The notes under the pieces were generated by a model. It was not told the DNA's origin. It saw only the letters and a list, made by a program, of their open reading frames with translations, and ran no database searches. The translations under genes and the position numbers were made by a program. Shown piece by piece: positions 17,585-25,836 of a DNA stretch of 64,000 nucleotides; positions within the stretch are counted from its first letter, which is position 1; each line of letters starts with the position of its first letter. Origin of the DNA: a marine actinobacterium PHSC20C1 (lineage in GTDB: Bacteria; Actinomycetota; Actinomycetes; Actinomycetales; Microbacteriaceae); contig CH672415.1 in the NCBI GenBank assembly GCA_000153145.1, positions 2,162,989-2,226,988 of the forward strand, in the 5' to 3' direction.

Positions 17585-18510
17585 GCCGCATCGCAGAATC
17601 GCTGTTCTGGATCGGGCGTTACATTGAGCGAGCCGACGGAACCGCCCGCATCCTCGACGTGCACCTCCAGTTGTTGCTCGAAGACCCCTGGATCGAAGAA
17701 GACGACGCTTGCCGCGCACTCTTGAGTGTGATGGGAAGCGAAGCGCCACCGGATGCCGTGCTCACGCGCGGTGACGTGCTCTCGATTCTTGCGGTCGACC
17801 GGTCTGAGCCCGCATCAATCGCATACTCGCTTGGTGCCGCTCGCGAAAACGCTCGTCGGGCTCGCGAGATCGTTTCGACTGAGCTGTGGGAGTGCCTCAA
17901 TACGACAAGAGCCCGCATGCCGCGACGCATCTCAGAAGACAAGGTCAGCGACTTTTTCTCTTGGGTTCGCGAACGCAGCGCCCTAGCGGTCGGCATTATC
18001 GAGTCGGCGACGAGCCGCGATGAGGCCTGGCAGTTCTTTACTCTCGGTCGCAGCCTTGAGCGAGCAGACATGACGGCGCGCCTTCTTGCTACTCGAAGTC
18101 TCACTGAAGCGAGTGGCCCATCATGGACAACGATTTTGCGGTCATGTGGCGCTTATGAGCCGTACCTGCGCACCTACCGTGGTGTGCCGAGCGCGAGTAA
18201 CGCTGCAGAGTTTCTGCTGCTTGATCGCCTGTTCCCGCGCAGCATCCTCTTCTCGGTATCTCGGGCAGAAGATTGCATGCGTGAGCTCGAGCCTCGCCGC
18301 ATGAATCGGGTGGGTGTTGGCGATGACGCGCAACGGCTGCTGGGTAAAATTCGCAGCGAGCTGGAGTATCGACCAATTAACGAAATTCTGGATGATCTGC
18401 CCCACCACATGGATCGTGTGCAGGCAGCAACGAGTGCGGCTTCGGAGGCAGTGCGTCAGCGCTACTTCCCCACAAATGCCGCTCCCGAGTGGGTCGGAGA
18501 GATCTCATGA
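17578..18510 (+). CDS. Alpha-E domain-containing protein
   Basis: A 310-residue all-helical protein of the alpha-E family (DUF403), starting with the typical MLSRIAESLFWIGRYIERAD. Helical segments with many arginines and glutamates run throughout, for example AREIVSTELWECLN and LGRSLERADMTARLLATRS. No enzymatic activity is established for the family. It is nearly always found with permuted ATP-grasp and transglutaminase genes, as here. It overlaps its upstream neighbour and shares ATGA with the downstream gene. Confidence 0.92.
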   Translation: MLSRIAESLFWIGRYIERADGTARILDVHLQLLLEDPWIEEDDACRALLSVMGSEAPPDAVLTRGDVLSILAVDRSEPASIAYSLGAARENARRAREIVSTELWECLNTTRARMPRRISEDKVSDFFSWVRERSALAVGIIESATSRDEAWQFFTLGRSLERADMTARLLATRSLTEASGPSWTTILRSCGAYEPYLRTYRGVPSASNAAEFLLLDRLFPRSILFSVSRAEDCMRELEPRRMNRVGVGDDAQRLLGKIRSELEYRPINEILDDLPHHMDRVQAATSAASEAVRQRYFPTNAAPEWVGEIS

Positions 18511-19355
18511 AGCGCTTAAGGATCGTTCACTCCACGGGTTTCAGTTACGGCGGCGAAGTTACGGCGTCGTATAACGAGGCTCGGATGCTGCCCGCCAGCG
18601 TTGAGGGTCAACTCGTGTTGTTCTCAAACTTGGAGATTCTGCCCCTGTCTAGTCAGAGCAACTATGTCGACTATTGGGGTTCGCGAGTTGCCTCGTTTGA
18701 GGTGCTCACCGGCCACAAGGAGTTGTCGCTCACCGCGACGAGTCTCGTCGAGGTGCACGAGCGCGAACACGAGTCTGCTGGCATGGGCTGGGATGAGCTC
18801 TCGGCGACAGCTGAGTTGTCTATGGAAGCTGTGGAGAACCTCAGCCAGACGCGTCGCACCGAACCGCCAGCAGAGGTTATTGCGCTAGCAAAGGACATCG
18901 CCTCGAAGTCTGATGATGCGTGCGAGAGCGCACTGCAGATTTCAATGGCCATCGGAAATGCAATCGAATACATGAGCGGCGTTACGGGAGTAGCAACAAC
19001 CGCCGCAGAGGCGTGGGCGGGTGGCAAGGGTGTCTGTCAAGACATCGCTCACCTCGCGCTCGGTGCTTTGCGTTCGGCTGGAATCCCCGCACGGTACGTT
19101 TCGGGATATTTGCACCCGAAGCCTGATGCCGCGATTGGCGAAACTGTTGTCGGTGAGTCACACGCGTGGATCGAATGGTTCTGCAACGGGCAGTGGCGTG
19201 GTTATGACCCGACGAACCTGATCGACATCGGTGACCGACACGTCCTTGTTGGTCGCGGTCGCGACTACAACGATGTGCCGCCGCTGCGCGGAGTGTATGC
19301 CGGACCGTTCGGCTCGAAGCTCTTCGTGAGTGTGGAGATTACGCGCGAGGCCTAG
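18507..19355 (+). CDS. Transglutaminase-like cysteine protease family protein
   Basis: A 282-residue protein with an N-terminal bacterial transglutaminase-associated domain (MKRLRIVHSTGFSYGG...) and a transglutaminase core. The catalytic cysteine is in AGGKGVCQDIAHLALGALR, the histidine in GESHAWIEWF, and the aspartate in GYDPTN. The ATG at 18507 overlaps the alpha-E stop (ATGA) and has GGAGAG ahead; the open frame extends 18 bases further. With the two upstream genes it forms a putative peptide or amide ligase/hydrolase system. Confidence 0.92.
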   Translation: MKRLRIVHSTGFSYGGEVTASYNEARMLPASVEGQLVLFSNLEILPLSSQSNYVDYWGSRVASFEVLTGHKELSLTATSLVEVHEREHESAGMGWDELSATAELSMEAVENLSQTRRTEPPAEVIALAKDIASKSDDACESALQISMAIGNAIEYMSGVTGVATTAAEAWAGGKGVCQDIAHLALGALRSAGIPARYVSGYLHPKPDAAIGETVVGESHAWIEWFCNGQWRGYDPTNLIDIGDRHVLVGRGRDYNDVPPLRGVYAGPFGSKLFVSVEITREA

Positions 19356-19366
19356 CTGCACACCGG

Positions 19367-20704
19367 TTAGCTCGTGCGGCGCGTGGTGCTTTCGACGATT
19401 GCGATTTCCTGTGTCGCGAGCTCGCGCTCTTCGTCTGGCGTGGGTTCGAGAGGGAAGCGCAGGCGTAAGCGGAAGCGGCTTTCGGGCACGCGCCCGACGC
19501 GCATCCCGCGACTGTAGACGAGCCAGGTAATTGCGAGTGCCGCCGCGAGTAGTCCCGAAAGTGCTCCGATGCCGAGGGCCCACCGCGCACCGAGTTCGTT
19601 GGCTGCCCAGCCGACGATCGGTGCCCCGATGGGAGTGCCGCCAGCGAAGATCGCAAGATACAACGCCATGACGCGGCCGCGCATGATCGGGGTTGTCGAC
19701 GTCTGAACGTACGCGTTAGCCGTTGTCATCATCGTGAGTGACGAGACGCCGACGATCGTGAGCGCTGCCCCAAAGGTCCAGTAGCTGGGGGCGATGGCTG
19801 CGAGGAGGCAGGCTGCGCCAAAGAACGCCGAGCCAATGACGACGACGCCGATTTTGGCATGTTCGCGTCTCGCGGCCATGAGCGAGCCGACGATTGCACC
19901 GACAGCCATCATCGACGAGAGAAGACCGAACTCGGCGGCACCCTTGCCAAATTCGGCGGTCGCCATCGTTGAGATGAAGACGGGGAAGTTGAAACCGAAG
20001 GTTCCGACAAGAAAGACCATGACCAGCACGATGAGAATGTCTGGTCTGTTGCGAACGTAGCGGAGGCCATCCCTAATCTGGCCTTTTGCTCGTCCTAGCT
20101 TTGCCACGGGGTAGAGCTGAGAGCGACGGATAAACCACAGCGATGCCAGTACGCCGGCGAATGATGCAGCGTTCACAAGAAACACCGGCCCTGAGCCGAT
20201 CACAGCAACGAGCACACCGGCAACCGCGGGACCAATGAGTCGCGCGCTCTGGAACGACATTGAATTGAGCGCTACAGCGTTGGGAAGATCCTTGTCGCTG
20301 ACGAGCTCTGACACGAACGCTTGGCGTGCAGGCGCATCAATCGCAGTCGCGACACCAAGAAGGAGAGCGAACACGTAGACGTGCCACAACTGCACATGCC
20401 CTGAGATCACGAGGATGCCGAGGCCGAGCGCGAGCACAAACTGGCTGAACTGCGTCCAAAGCAACACAATGCGGCGGTCAAATCGGTCGGCAATGATTCC
20501 GGCAACAGGCATGAGCAGCAGCAGTGGGCCGAATTGGAGGGCCATGGTGAAACCGAGAGCTGCGGCGTCGTGATCGGTCAGCTCGGTAAGTACGATCCAG
20601 TCCTGGGCGGTTCGCTGCATCCACGCGCCGGTGTTGGAGACGATCGCCCCAATCGTCCAGAGGCGGTAGTTGAAGATGCGAAGCGAGCGGAACATCGCGC
20701 TCAC
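19367..20704 (-). CDS. MFS transporter (EntS/MFS_3-like)
   Basis: A 445-residue twelve-helix major facilitator exporter. The N-terminal part shows RIFNYRLWTIGAIVSNTG, followed by the loop IADRFDRRIVLLWTQ, a variant of the MFS motif A. The group includes enterobactin and drug exporters. The C-terminus is a soluble, charged tail of about 45 residues. It overlaps the upstream MarR gene by 4 bases, so export is probably controlled by that regulator; the substrate is unknown. Confidence 0.9.
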   Translation of the reverse strand: MSAMFRSLRIFNYRLWTIGAIVSNTGAWMQRTAQDWIVLTELTDHDAAALGFTMALQFGPLLLLMPVAGIIADRFDRRIVLLWTQFSQFVLALGLGILVISGHVQLWHVYVFALLLGVATAIDAPARQAFVSELVSDKDLPNAVALNSMSFQSARLIGPAVAGVLVAVIGSGPVFLVNAASFAGVLASLWFIRRSQLYPVAKLGRAKGQIRDGLRYVRNRPDILIVLVMVFLVGTFGFNFPVFISTMATAEFGKGAAEFGLLSSMMAVGAIVGSLMAARREHAKIGVVVIGSAFFGAACLLAAIAPSYWTFGAALTIVGVSSLTMMTTANAYVQTSTTPIMRGRVMALYLAIFAGGTPIGAPIVGWAANELGARWALGIGALSGLLAAALAITWLVYSRGMRVGRVPESRFRLRLRFPLEPTPDEERELATQEIAIVESTTRRTS

Positions 20705-21117
20705 GAATTGGCCAACTTCAGTAGCACCGGCATCGCAGCGCGGAGCGCGGCTTGCTCGTCTGGCTCAAGGGTGGAGAGCTCGGCGAGGAACCAGGCGGCA
20801 CGACGTTCGCGGGTTTTTGCGACAAGGTCGATTCCGGCATCCGTGGCTTCGATGAGAACTTTGCGTCCGTCGTCGGGGGAGCTGGAGCGAGCGATCAGTC
20901 CCTCTTCGTCCAGGCAATTGACGGTGCGGTTCATGGAGGGCGGCGTGACGTGTTCGTGCTCCGCGAGGGCGGCTAGCGTGCTTGCGCCGTGGTTGGTGAG
21001 CACATAGAGCACCGAAAGTTGGCTATCGCTGAGGGTGTCGTCGTGACGTTGCTGTCGGATGCGGCGAGCGATTCGCATGAGGGCGATTCTGAGTTCGTCG
21101 TCTAATCTGTCTGGCAT
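20701..21117 (-). CDS. MarR-family transcriptional regulator
   Basis: A 138-residue winged-helix regulator. The recognition region is HEHVTPPSMNRTVNCLDEEGL, followed by the wing RSSSPDDGRKVLIEATDAG. It is co-transcribed with the MFS gene (ATGA overlap). A palindromic site lies over its own -10 box, which fits autorepression relieved by a small-molecule ligand. The ATG lies 7 bases after TAGACT, so the message is probably leaderless. Confidence 0.92.
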   Translation of the reverse strand: MPDRLDDELRIALMRIARRIRQQRHDDTLSDSQLSVLYVLTNHGASTLAALAEHEHVTPPSMNRTVNCLDEEGLIARSSSPDDGRKVLIEATDAGIDLVAKTRERRAAWFLAELSTLEPDEQAALRAAMPVLLKLANS

Positions 21118-21124
21118 TTTCGTT

Positions 21125-21147
21125 AGTCTAGCAAATTAGTCTTGCTA
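21125..21147 (-). promoter_or_regulatory. MarR promoter and operator
   Basis: The -10 box TAGACT (minus strand, 21125-21130) overlaps an inverted repeat of TAGCAA (21129-21134) and TTGCTA (21142-21147) separated by 7 bases. The half-site spacing fits a MarR dimer. Confidence 0.65.
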
Positions 21148-21212
21148 ACTAAATTCCTGATTCAGCGCCCCGAGGCCCCGCCGCCGTACTATGGAGCAAG
21201 CGAGGAGGCCCA

Positions 21213-22091
21213 ATGCCCAAGTTCACGGTGCCACGAACTGACCACTCCTATACGGACGCGCACGGGGTGACGATCCACTACTACGTGTGGCAATCGCCCG
21301 ACGCTCATGCTGTGCTGCAGCTCACTCACGGACTCGGCGATCACGCCCGACGCTACGAACACGTCGCGCAGGCGCTCGTTGCCGCCGGCTACACGGTCTA
21401 TGCAGACGACCACCGCGGCCACGGTGCGACAGGCCTCGACCAAAACGCGGGCGACGTGACCAAGCTCGGCAAACTTGGCGTTGGCGGACTGCGTGCCGCA
21501 ACCGAAAACATCCGAGAGCTGACCGCGATCATTCGGGCAGAAAACCCCGAGCTGCCGATTGCCCTACTCGGTCATTCGTGGGGCTCGCTCATGGTGCAAG
21601 ACGTGCTCAACAACCACGCTGACGAGTACGACGTTGCGATCCTCACGGGAACCGCACACCGCACTTTCGCCCACATGAACAGTGGCAACCTCAACGCCAA
21701 ACACAAAGACCTCGGCACAACCGGCTACGAATGGTTGAGTCGTGATCCGCAAGTCGCCGAAGACTTCGTCAATGATCCGCTGACGTTTTACGCGGATGCC
21801 CTCAAGCTCTTCGGGCCCATCGACGGCGTGCGACTACTCGGTCGTCCGAGCAAAAACATCAAGCGCGACATCCCGCTACTCATCATGATTGGTGAAGAGG
21901 ACTCTCTCGGCGGCGAAACGAGCATCGAATGGCTCGCTGCTGACTACGCAACGCGCTCCAAACTCACCGACATGGAGGCAATCGTCTACCCGGGCGCACG
22001 TCACGAGATCTTCAATGAGACCAACAAAGACGAAGTGATCACCGACTTGATCGGCTGGCTAGACGTACGACTCAAGGCTTCACGCGCCTAA
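21213..22091 (+). CDS. Alpha/beta hydrolase, monoacylglycerol lipase-like
   Basis: A 292-residue serine hydrolase of the Hydrolase_4 / lysophospholipase group. It has the oxyanion segment LTHGLGDHARRYEHVA, the nucleophile elbow GHSWGS (serine near residue 127), and the late histidine in PGARHEIFNETN. It is soluble with no signal peptide. GAGGAGG lies just before the ATG, so unlike many neighbours this gene has a strong ribosome site. A HIT-family gene follows after 18 bases. Confidence 0.9.
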   Translation: MPKFTVPRTDHSYTDAHGVTIHYYVWQSPDAHAVLQLTHGLGDHARRYEHVAQALVAAGYTVYADDHRGHGATGLDQNAGDVTKLGKLGVGGLRAATENIRELTAIIRAENPELPIALLGHSWGSLMVQDVLNNHADEYDVAILTGTAHRTFAHMNSGNLNAKHKDLGTTGYEWLSRDPQVAEDFVNDPLTFYADALKLFGPIDGVRLLGRPSKNIKRDIPLLIMIGEEDSLGGETSIEWLAADYATRSKLTDMEAIVYPGARHEIFNETNKDEVITDLIGWLDVRLKASRA

Positions 22092-22109
22092 GTCGCAGCG
22101 GTCACAATA

Positions 22110-22571
22110 ATGACGTCAATTTTTACCGAAATTCTGAACGGTCGCTCGCCGGGGCGCTTCATTTGGGCGGATGATCGCCTCTTCGCTATTCTCACGATCG
22201 AGCCCCGCAAGCCAGGTCATGTACTCGTGATTCCCCGGGTCGAGATTGATCGCTGGAGCGAACTTGATGAAGAACTTGCGATGCACATTTTTCGCGTCGG
22301 CCGTCTGATCGGGTTGGCACAACGCGAGGAATGGAACGCCGACCGGGTCGGCCTGATGTTCGAGGGCTACCGTGTTCCGCACGCGCATCTGCACGTATGG
22401 CCATCATGGAATGTATTTGAGTACAGCCACACAGGCATCGTTCGCAACCCCGGAACTGAAGCTCTCGATGAGGCTTTTATGCGCCTACGCAATCGAATGA
22501 TCGATCACGGTCATGGCGAGTTTGTTCCTCCGCTCGACTGGTCAATACCGCAGGCGGATACTGCACATTAG
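22110..22571 (+). CDS. HIT-family nucleotide hydrolase
   Basis: A 153-residue histidine-triad protein. The HxHxH motif is seen in VPHAHLHVWPSW, near residue 92. Family members hydrolyse nucleotide phosphoramidates or dinucleoside polyphosphates. The N-terminus SIFTEILNGRSPGRFIWADD is typical of the branch. It probably shares a transcript with the upstream lipase. Confidence 0.92.
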   Translation: MTSIFTEILNGRSPGRFIWADDRLFAILTIEPRKPGHVLVIPRVEIDRWSELDEELAMHIFRVGRLIGLAQREEWNADRVGLMFEGYRVPHAHLHVWPSWNVFEYSHTGIVRNPGTEALDEAFMRLRNRMIDHGHGEFVPPLDWSIPQADTAH

Positions 22572-22604
22572 GCTGGATTCAGCACAACTAGACAGGGGCA
22601 AGTG

Positions 22605-23654
22605 ATGCACGGCGAATTCAAGGTACCCGGCGGAAAACTCGTAGTAGTGGATCTCGACGTTGTCGACGACGCCATCACCAACTTCCGGCTTGCGGGTGAC
22701 TTCTTTCTCGAGCCGGATGACGCACTCGAAGACATCAACGGCGCCATCAATGGGCTTCCCGCTAACTCCGACGCGAAAACATTCACGACGGCGATTCATC
22801 GGGCGCTGCCCGAGGGTGCAGTCATGCTCGGCTTCTCCGCAGAATCCGTAGCAACGGCCATCCGTCGTGCCTTGCAGCGTGCCACAAGTTGGAAAGACTA
22901 CGAGTGGCAGATTGTTACCGGTCCGCCCCTGGAGCCACGGGTCCAGATGGCAATGGATCAGGTGCTTGCCGAAGAGGTGGCTTCTGGTCGCCGCAAGCCG
23001 ACTTTGCGCATCTGGGAATGGGATAAACCAGCCGTCGTCATTGGCAGCTTCCAATCGGTCACCAATGAGGTTGACCTCGACAACGCCAAGAAGTTTGGAT
23101 TCGAAGTTGTGCGTCGAATCTCCGGCGGCGGTGCCATGTTTATGGAAGCCGGCACCGTCATCACTTACTCGATCTACGCCCCCGTTGAGCTCGTGCACGG
23201 CATGACCTTTGCAGACTCCTACGCGTTTCTGGATGAATGGGTCATCATCGCCCTCAAGTCGCTCGGAATTGAGGCGAGCTACCAGCCCCTCAACGACATC
23301 GCGAGCCCCACAGGCAAGATTGGTGGAGCCGCGCAAAAGCGACTCGGCGCTGGTTCGGTGCTGCACCACGTGACCATGAGCTATGACATCGACGGCGAAA
23401 AGATGGTGCAGGTGCTGCGCATCGGTCGCGAAAAAATGAGTGACAAGGGAACCAAATCTGCGGAGAAGCGAGTTGACCCGCTGCGCAGCCAAACAGGAAT
23501 GGAACGGGCCGACATTGTCGACCACATGGTTGGCACCTTCCGCACTCTTCATGGCCTCACCGAGAGCGAGATTACGAGCGAAGAGCTTGCTCGCGCTGAA
23601 CAACTTGTGGTTGAGAAGTTCGGCACCGAAGAGTGGTTGCAGCGCGTTCCGTGA
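22605..23654 (+). CDS. lplA: Lipoate-protein ligase with N-terminal accessory domain
   Basis: A 349-residue protein. Residues about 1-90 (HGEFKVPGGKLVVVDLDV, ITNFRLAGDFFLEPDD) resemble the C-terminal accessory domain of E. coli LplA. The rest is a biotin/lipoate transferase domain: PPLEPRVQMAMDQVLAEEV, VRRISGGGAMFMEAGTV, and the lysine segment PTGKIGGAAQKR. The domain order is thus reversed relative to E. coli LplA. The family attaches lipoate or octanoate to 2-oxoacid dehydrogenase and GcvH domains. The ATG at 22605 has AGGGG at good spacing; GTG at 22602 is also possible. Confidence 0.88.
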   Translation: MHGEFKVPGGKLVVVDLDVVDDAITNFRLAGDFFLEPDDALEDINGAINGLPANSDAKTFTTAIHRALPEGAVMLGFSAESVATAIRRALQRATSWKDYEWQIVTGPPLEPRVQMAMDQVLAEEVASGRRKPTLRIWEWDKPAVVIGSFQSVTNEVDLDNAKKFGFEVVRRISGGGAMFMEAGTVITYSIYAPVELVHGMTFADSYAFLDEWVIIALKSLGIEASYQPLNDIASPTGKIGGAAQKRLGAGSVLHHVTMSYDIDGEKMVQVLRIGREKMSDKGTKSAEKRVDPLRSQTGMERADIVDHMVGTFRTLHGLTESEITSEELARAEQLVVEKFGTEEWLQRVP

Positions 23655-24691
23655 CCCACTCCCTTCGTGCACTGACCCTCACACTGACCCTTGCCGCGCT
23701 CCTCGTTGGCGGCATCGTGGCGTCGGCCGTGCTCGGACAATTGCCCGTAAGCCCGGCCGAAGTCGGCGGTTCGCTACTGCGCGCCATCGGCATCGGCAAT
23801 GACTGGGCTCCCAGCGAATCCATTGTGGAATCCACGCTGTGGGTTGTGCGGTTTCCCCGCATAGCGATGGCCCTGGTGGTTGGTGCCGCACTCGCGGTTG
23901 CTGGCGCTGTGATGCAGGCCATTTTTGGAAATCCGCTGGCTGAACCCGGTGTCGTCGGAGTGTCATCCGGTGCTGCCCTCGGTGCCGCGATCGCAATTGT
24001 GATCGGTGTTGCCGCGCTCGGCGATAGCGCGATAGCTCTCCTCGCCTTCGTTGGTGGCTTGCTCGCGACACTGCTTGTCTACTTTGTTTCGCGCGCCAAC
24101 GGCCGAACCGAGGTCGTTACCCTGCTGCTCACCGGCATTGCCGTCAATGCTTTCGCTGGTGCCGGTCTTGCGTTCCTCTTGTTCGTTGCAGAGTCGGGCA
24201 GCCGGGAACAAATTGTGTTTTGGCAACTCGGTTCGCTCAATGGATCGCGCTGGGGCGAAGTGCTCATAGTGGCGCTCGTTACGGCGGTCGGTCTGGCTGC
24301 TGCACTTGTGCTCGCTCGCCCATTCGACCTGCTCGCGCTGGGGGAGCGCAATGCTCGCCACCTCGGCGTGAATGTTGAACGACTGCGTATCGTCTCGATC
24401 GTCATTGTTGCCCTACTCACGGGTGTCGCGGTCGCGTTCTGCGGCATTATTGCGTTCGTCGGTCTCGTGGTCCCGCACGCCATGCGGATGGTGATCGGCC
24501 CGGCCCACCGTCAACTCATCGTCGCGAGTGCAGTTGGTGGAGGGGTGCTGCTCGTGCTCTCTGACCTCCTCGCCCGCTCTGTGGTTGCCGGCGGTGACCT
24601 GCCGATCGGTCTTCTCACCTCGCTCGTTGGCGGCCCGTTCTTCTTCTACCTCCTCTTCCGTCAACGCAAGCGCAGTGGAGGTTGGGCATGA
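23651..24691 (+). CDS. hmuU: FecCD-family ABC transporter permease (heme/siderophore)
   Basis: A permease of about 346 residues of the BtuC/FecCD class with about ten hydrophobic helices. It has the usual MQAIFGNPLAEPGVVGVSSGAALG loop (coupling region), GSLNGSRWGEVL, and CGIIAFVGLVVPHAMRMVIG near the C-terminus. The start is uncertain: GTG at 23651 overlaps the lplA stop (GTGA), and GTG at 23633 follows GAAGA. With the following HmuV-like ATPase it forms an importer, but no binding-protein gene is next to it. Confidence 0.85.
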   Translation: MTHSLRALTLTLTLAALLVGGIVASAVLGQLPVSPAEVGGSLLRAIGIGNDWAPSESIVESTLWVVRFPRIAMALVVGAALAVAGAVMQAIFGNPLAEPGVVGVSSGAALGAAIAIVIGVAALGDSAIALLAFVGGLLATLLVYFVSRANGRTEVVTLLLTGIAVNAFAGAGLAFLLFVAESGSREQIVFWQLGSLNGSRWGEVLIVALVTAVGLAAALVLARPFDLLALGERNARHLGVNVERLRIVSIVIVALLTGVAVAFCGIIAFVGLVVPHAMRMVIGPAHRQLIVASAVGGGVLLVLSDLLARSVVAGGDLPIGLLTSLVGGPFFFYLLFRQRKRSGGWA

Positions 24692-25443
24692 TCAGTGCAC
24701 GCAATGTCGGCGTCCGCCTCGACTCACGATCCATTCTTGACGACGTGAGTCTCGATGTTCTGCGTGGCGAAGTTCTCACACTTGTCGGCCCCAACGGCGC
24801 CGGAAAGTCAACGCTCTTGGCAGTGCTGAGCGGCGACCGCAAGCCCGATAGCGGAACGGTTACCGTAGATGGCCGGGATATCGGCGGCATCCGGCATGCA
24901 GAACTCGCCCGATTACGCGCTGTACTCACGCAAGAAAACAGCGTCAGTTTTCCGTTTCGAGTCTCCGAGGTTGTGGCGATGGGCCGCAGCCCGTGGGCGC
25001 GCTCCATCGAGAGCCGTGACGACGTAGCAGTAGTGAACCAAGCACTTGAGGCGACGGATGTTGCCCATCTGGGAGAGCGCCGCTACACCACACTGTCCGG
25101 CGGCGAAAAGGCGCGAGTCTCGCTCGCGCGGGTGCTTGCTCAGCACACCCCAGTCGTCTTCCTTGACGAGCCAACGGCGGCTCTCGACCTGCGCCATCAA
25201 GAAGAAGTGATGCGGGCTGCGAAGATCATGGCCGGCGAGGGCCGAGCCGTCGTGGTTGTCCTGCACGATCTGAGCCTTGCCGGTGCCTATTCCGATCGGC
25301 TCGCGCTCGTCGCTCACGGCAGGCTGGAAGCAATCGGCACACCATCAGAGGTACTGACCGCGGAGAGAGTAGAACGCGTCTATGGGCTTCCGGTTGACCT
25401 GCACGACGTCGGCGGGCATCCGGTTGTCGTCCCTCGCCGCTGA
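24688..25443 (+). CDS. hmuV: Heme ABC transporter ATP-binding protein (HmuV-like)
   Basis: A 251-residue ABC ATPase. Walker A is [16 protein letters not shown], the signature is TLSGGEKARVSLARVL, Walker B is PVVFLDEPTAALDLRH, and the H-loop is VVVVLHDLSLAGAYSD. These match the HmuV heme-import group. The ATG at 24688 overlaps the permease stop and has GGAGG upstream. The missing substrate-binding protein leaves the ligand (heme, siderophore or cobamide) inferred only from similarity. Confidence 0.87.
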   Translation: MISARNVGVRLDSRSILDDVSLDVLRGEVLTLVGPNGAGKSTLLAVLSGDRKPDSGTVTVDGRDIGGIRHAELARLRAVLTQENSVSFPFRVSEVVAMGRSPWARSIESRDDVAVVNQALEATDVAHLGERRYTTLSGGEKARVSLARVLAQHTPVVFLDEPTAALDLRHQEEVMRAAKIMAGEGRAVVVVLHDLSLAGAYSDRLALVAHGRLEAIGTPSEVLTAERVERVYGLPVDLHDVGGHPVVVPRR

Positions 25444-25475
25444 GGAAGTCTTCCTGTTAGCGCAGCAACTGCGGG

Positions 25476-25760
25476 CTATCGCGTAAGAAGGTCGCGGTAT
25501 TCGGGGTTCTCCCCGATGAAGCGGCTAATGAATTCGCACTTGGCGACGACGCGAGTTTCGCTTTCGGCTCGTACAAGATTGAGGGCACCGCGGGCGAGTT
25601 CACCAGCGAGCCCCTGACCACGAAACGTTGGATCGATTTCGGTGTGCACAAACACGATCTGATCGTCGCGGAGTTGGTAGTCAGAAATGCCAGCTTGAAC
25701 ACCATCAACGAGCAATTCATAGCGGTGCATTGCAGGGTCGTGGATTACTTCGCTGGCCAT
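25476..25760 (-). CDS. GNAT-family N-acetyltransferase (YidJ/Gtn10-like)
   Basis: A 94-residue short acetyltransferase of the N-acetyltransferase_14 type. The acetyl-CoA-binding segment is HTEIDPTFRGQGLAGELARG. This group is shorter than full GNAT domains; functions are mostly unknown. The ATG follows TAGGCT (25767-25772) by 6 bases, a leaderless layout, and is divergent from vanY. Confidence 0.88.
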   Translation of the reverse strand: MASEVIHDPAMHRYELLVDGVQAGISDYQLRDDQIVFVHTEIDPTFRGQGLAGELARGALNLVRAESETRVVAKCEFISRFIGENPEYRDLLTR

Positions 25761-25766
25761 ACGCCA

Positions 25767-25830
25767 AGCCTACTCGCGGGGCTGCGGCTGAGCATCTGAA
25801 GGTGGGCGCGCCGCCGCATGCGAATAGTAT
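25767..25830. promoter_or_regulatory. Divergent leaderless promoters, GNAT / VanY
   Basis: TAGGCT on the minus strand (25767-25772) and TAGTAT on the plus strand (25825-25830) each lie 6 bases from the start codons at 25760 (ATG) and 25837 (GTG). No ribosome sites are visible. Confidence 0.55.
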
Positions 25831-25836
25831 CGATAG

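Noticed and set aside
22542-23672. Minus-strand ORF of 376 codons
   Set aside because: It is the exact antisense shadow of the lipoate ligase gene, which shows clear motifs.
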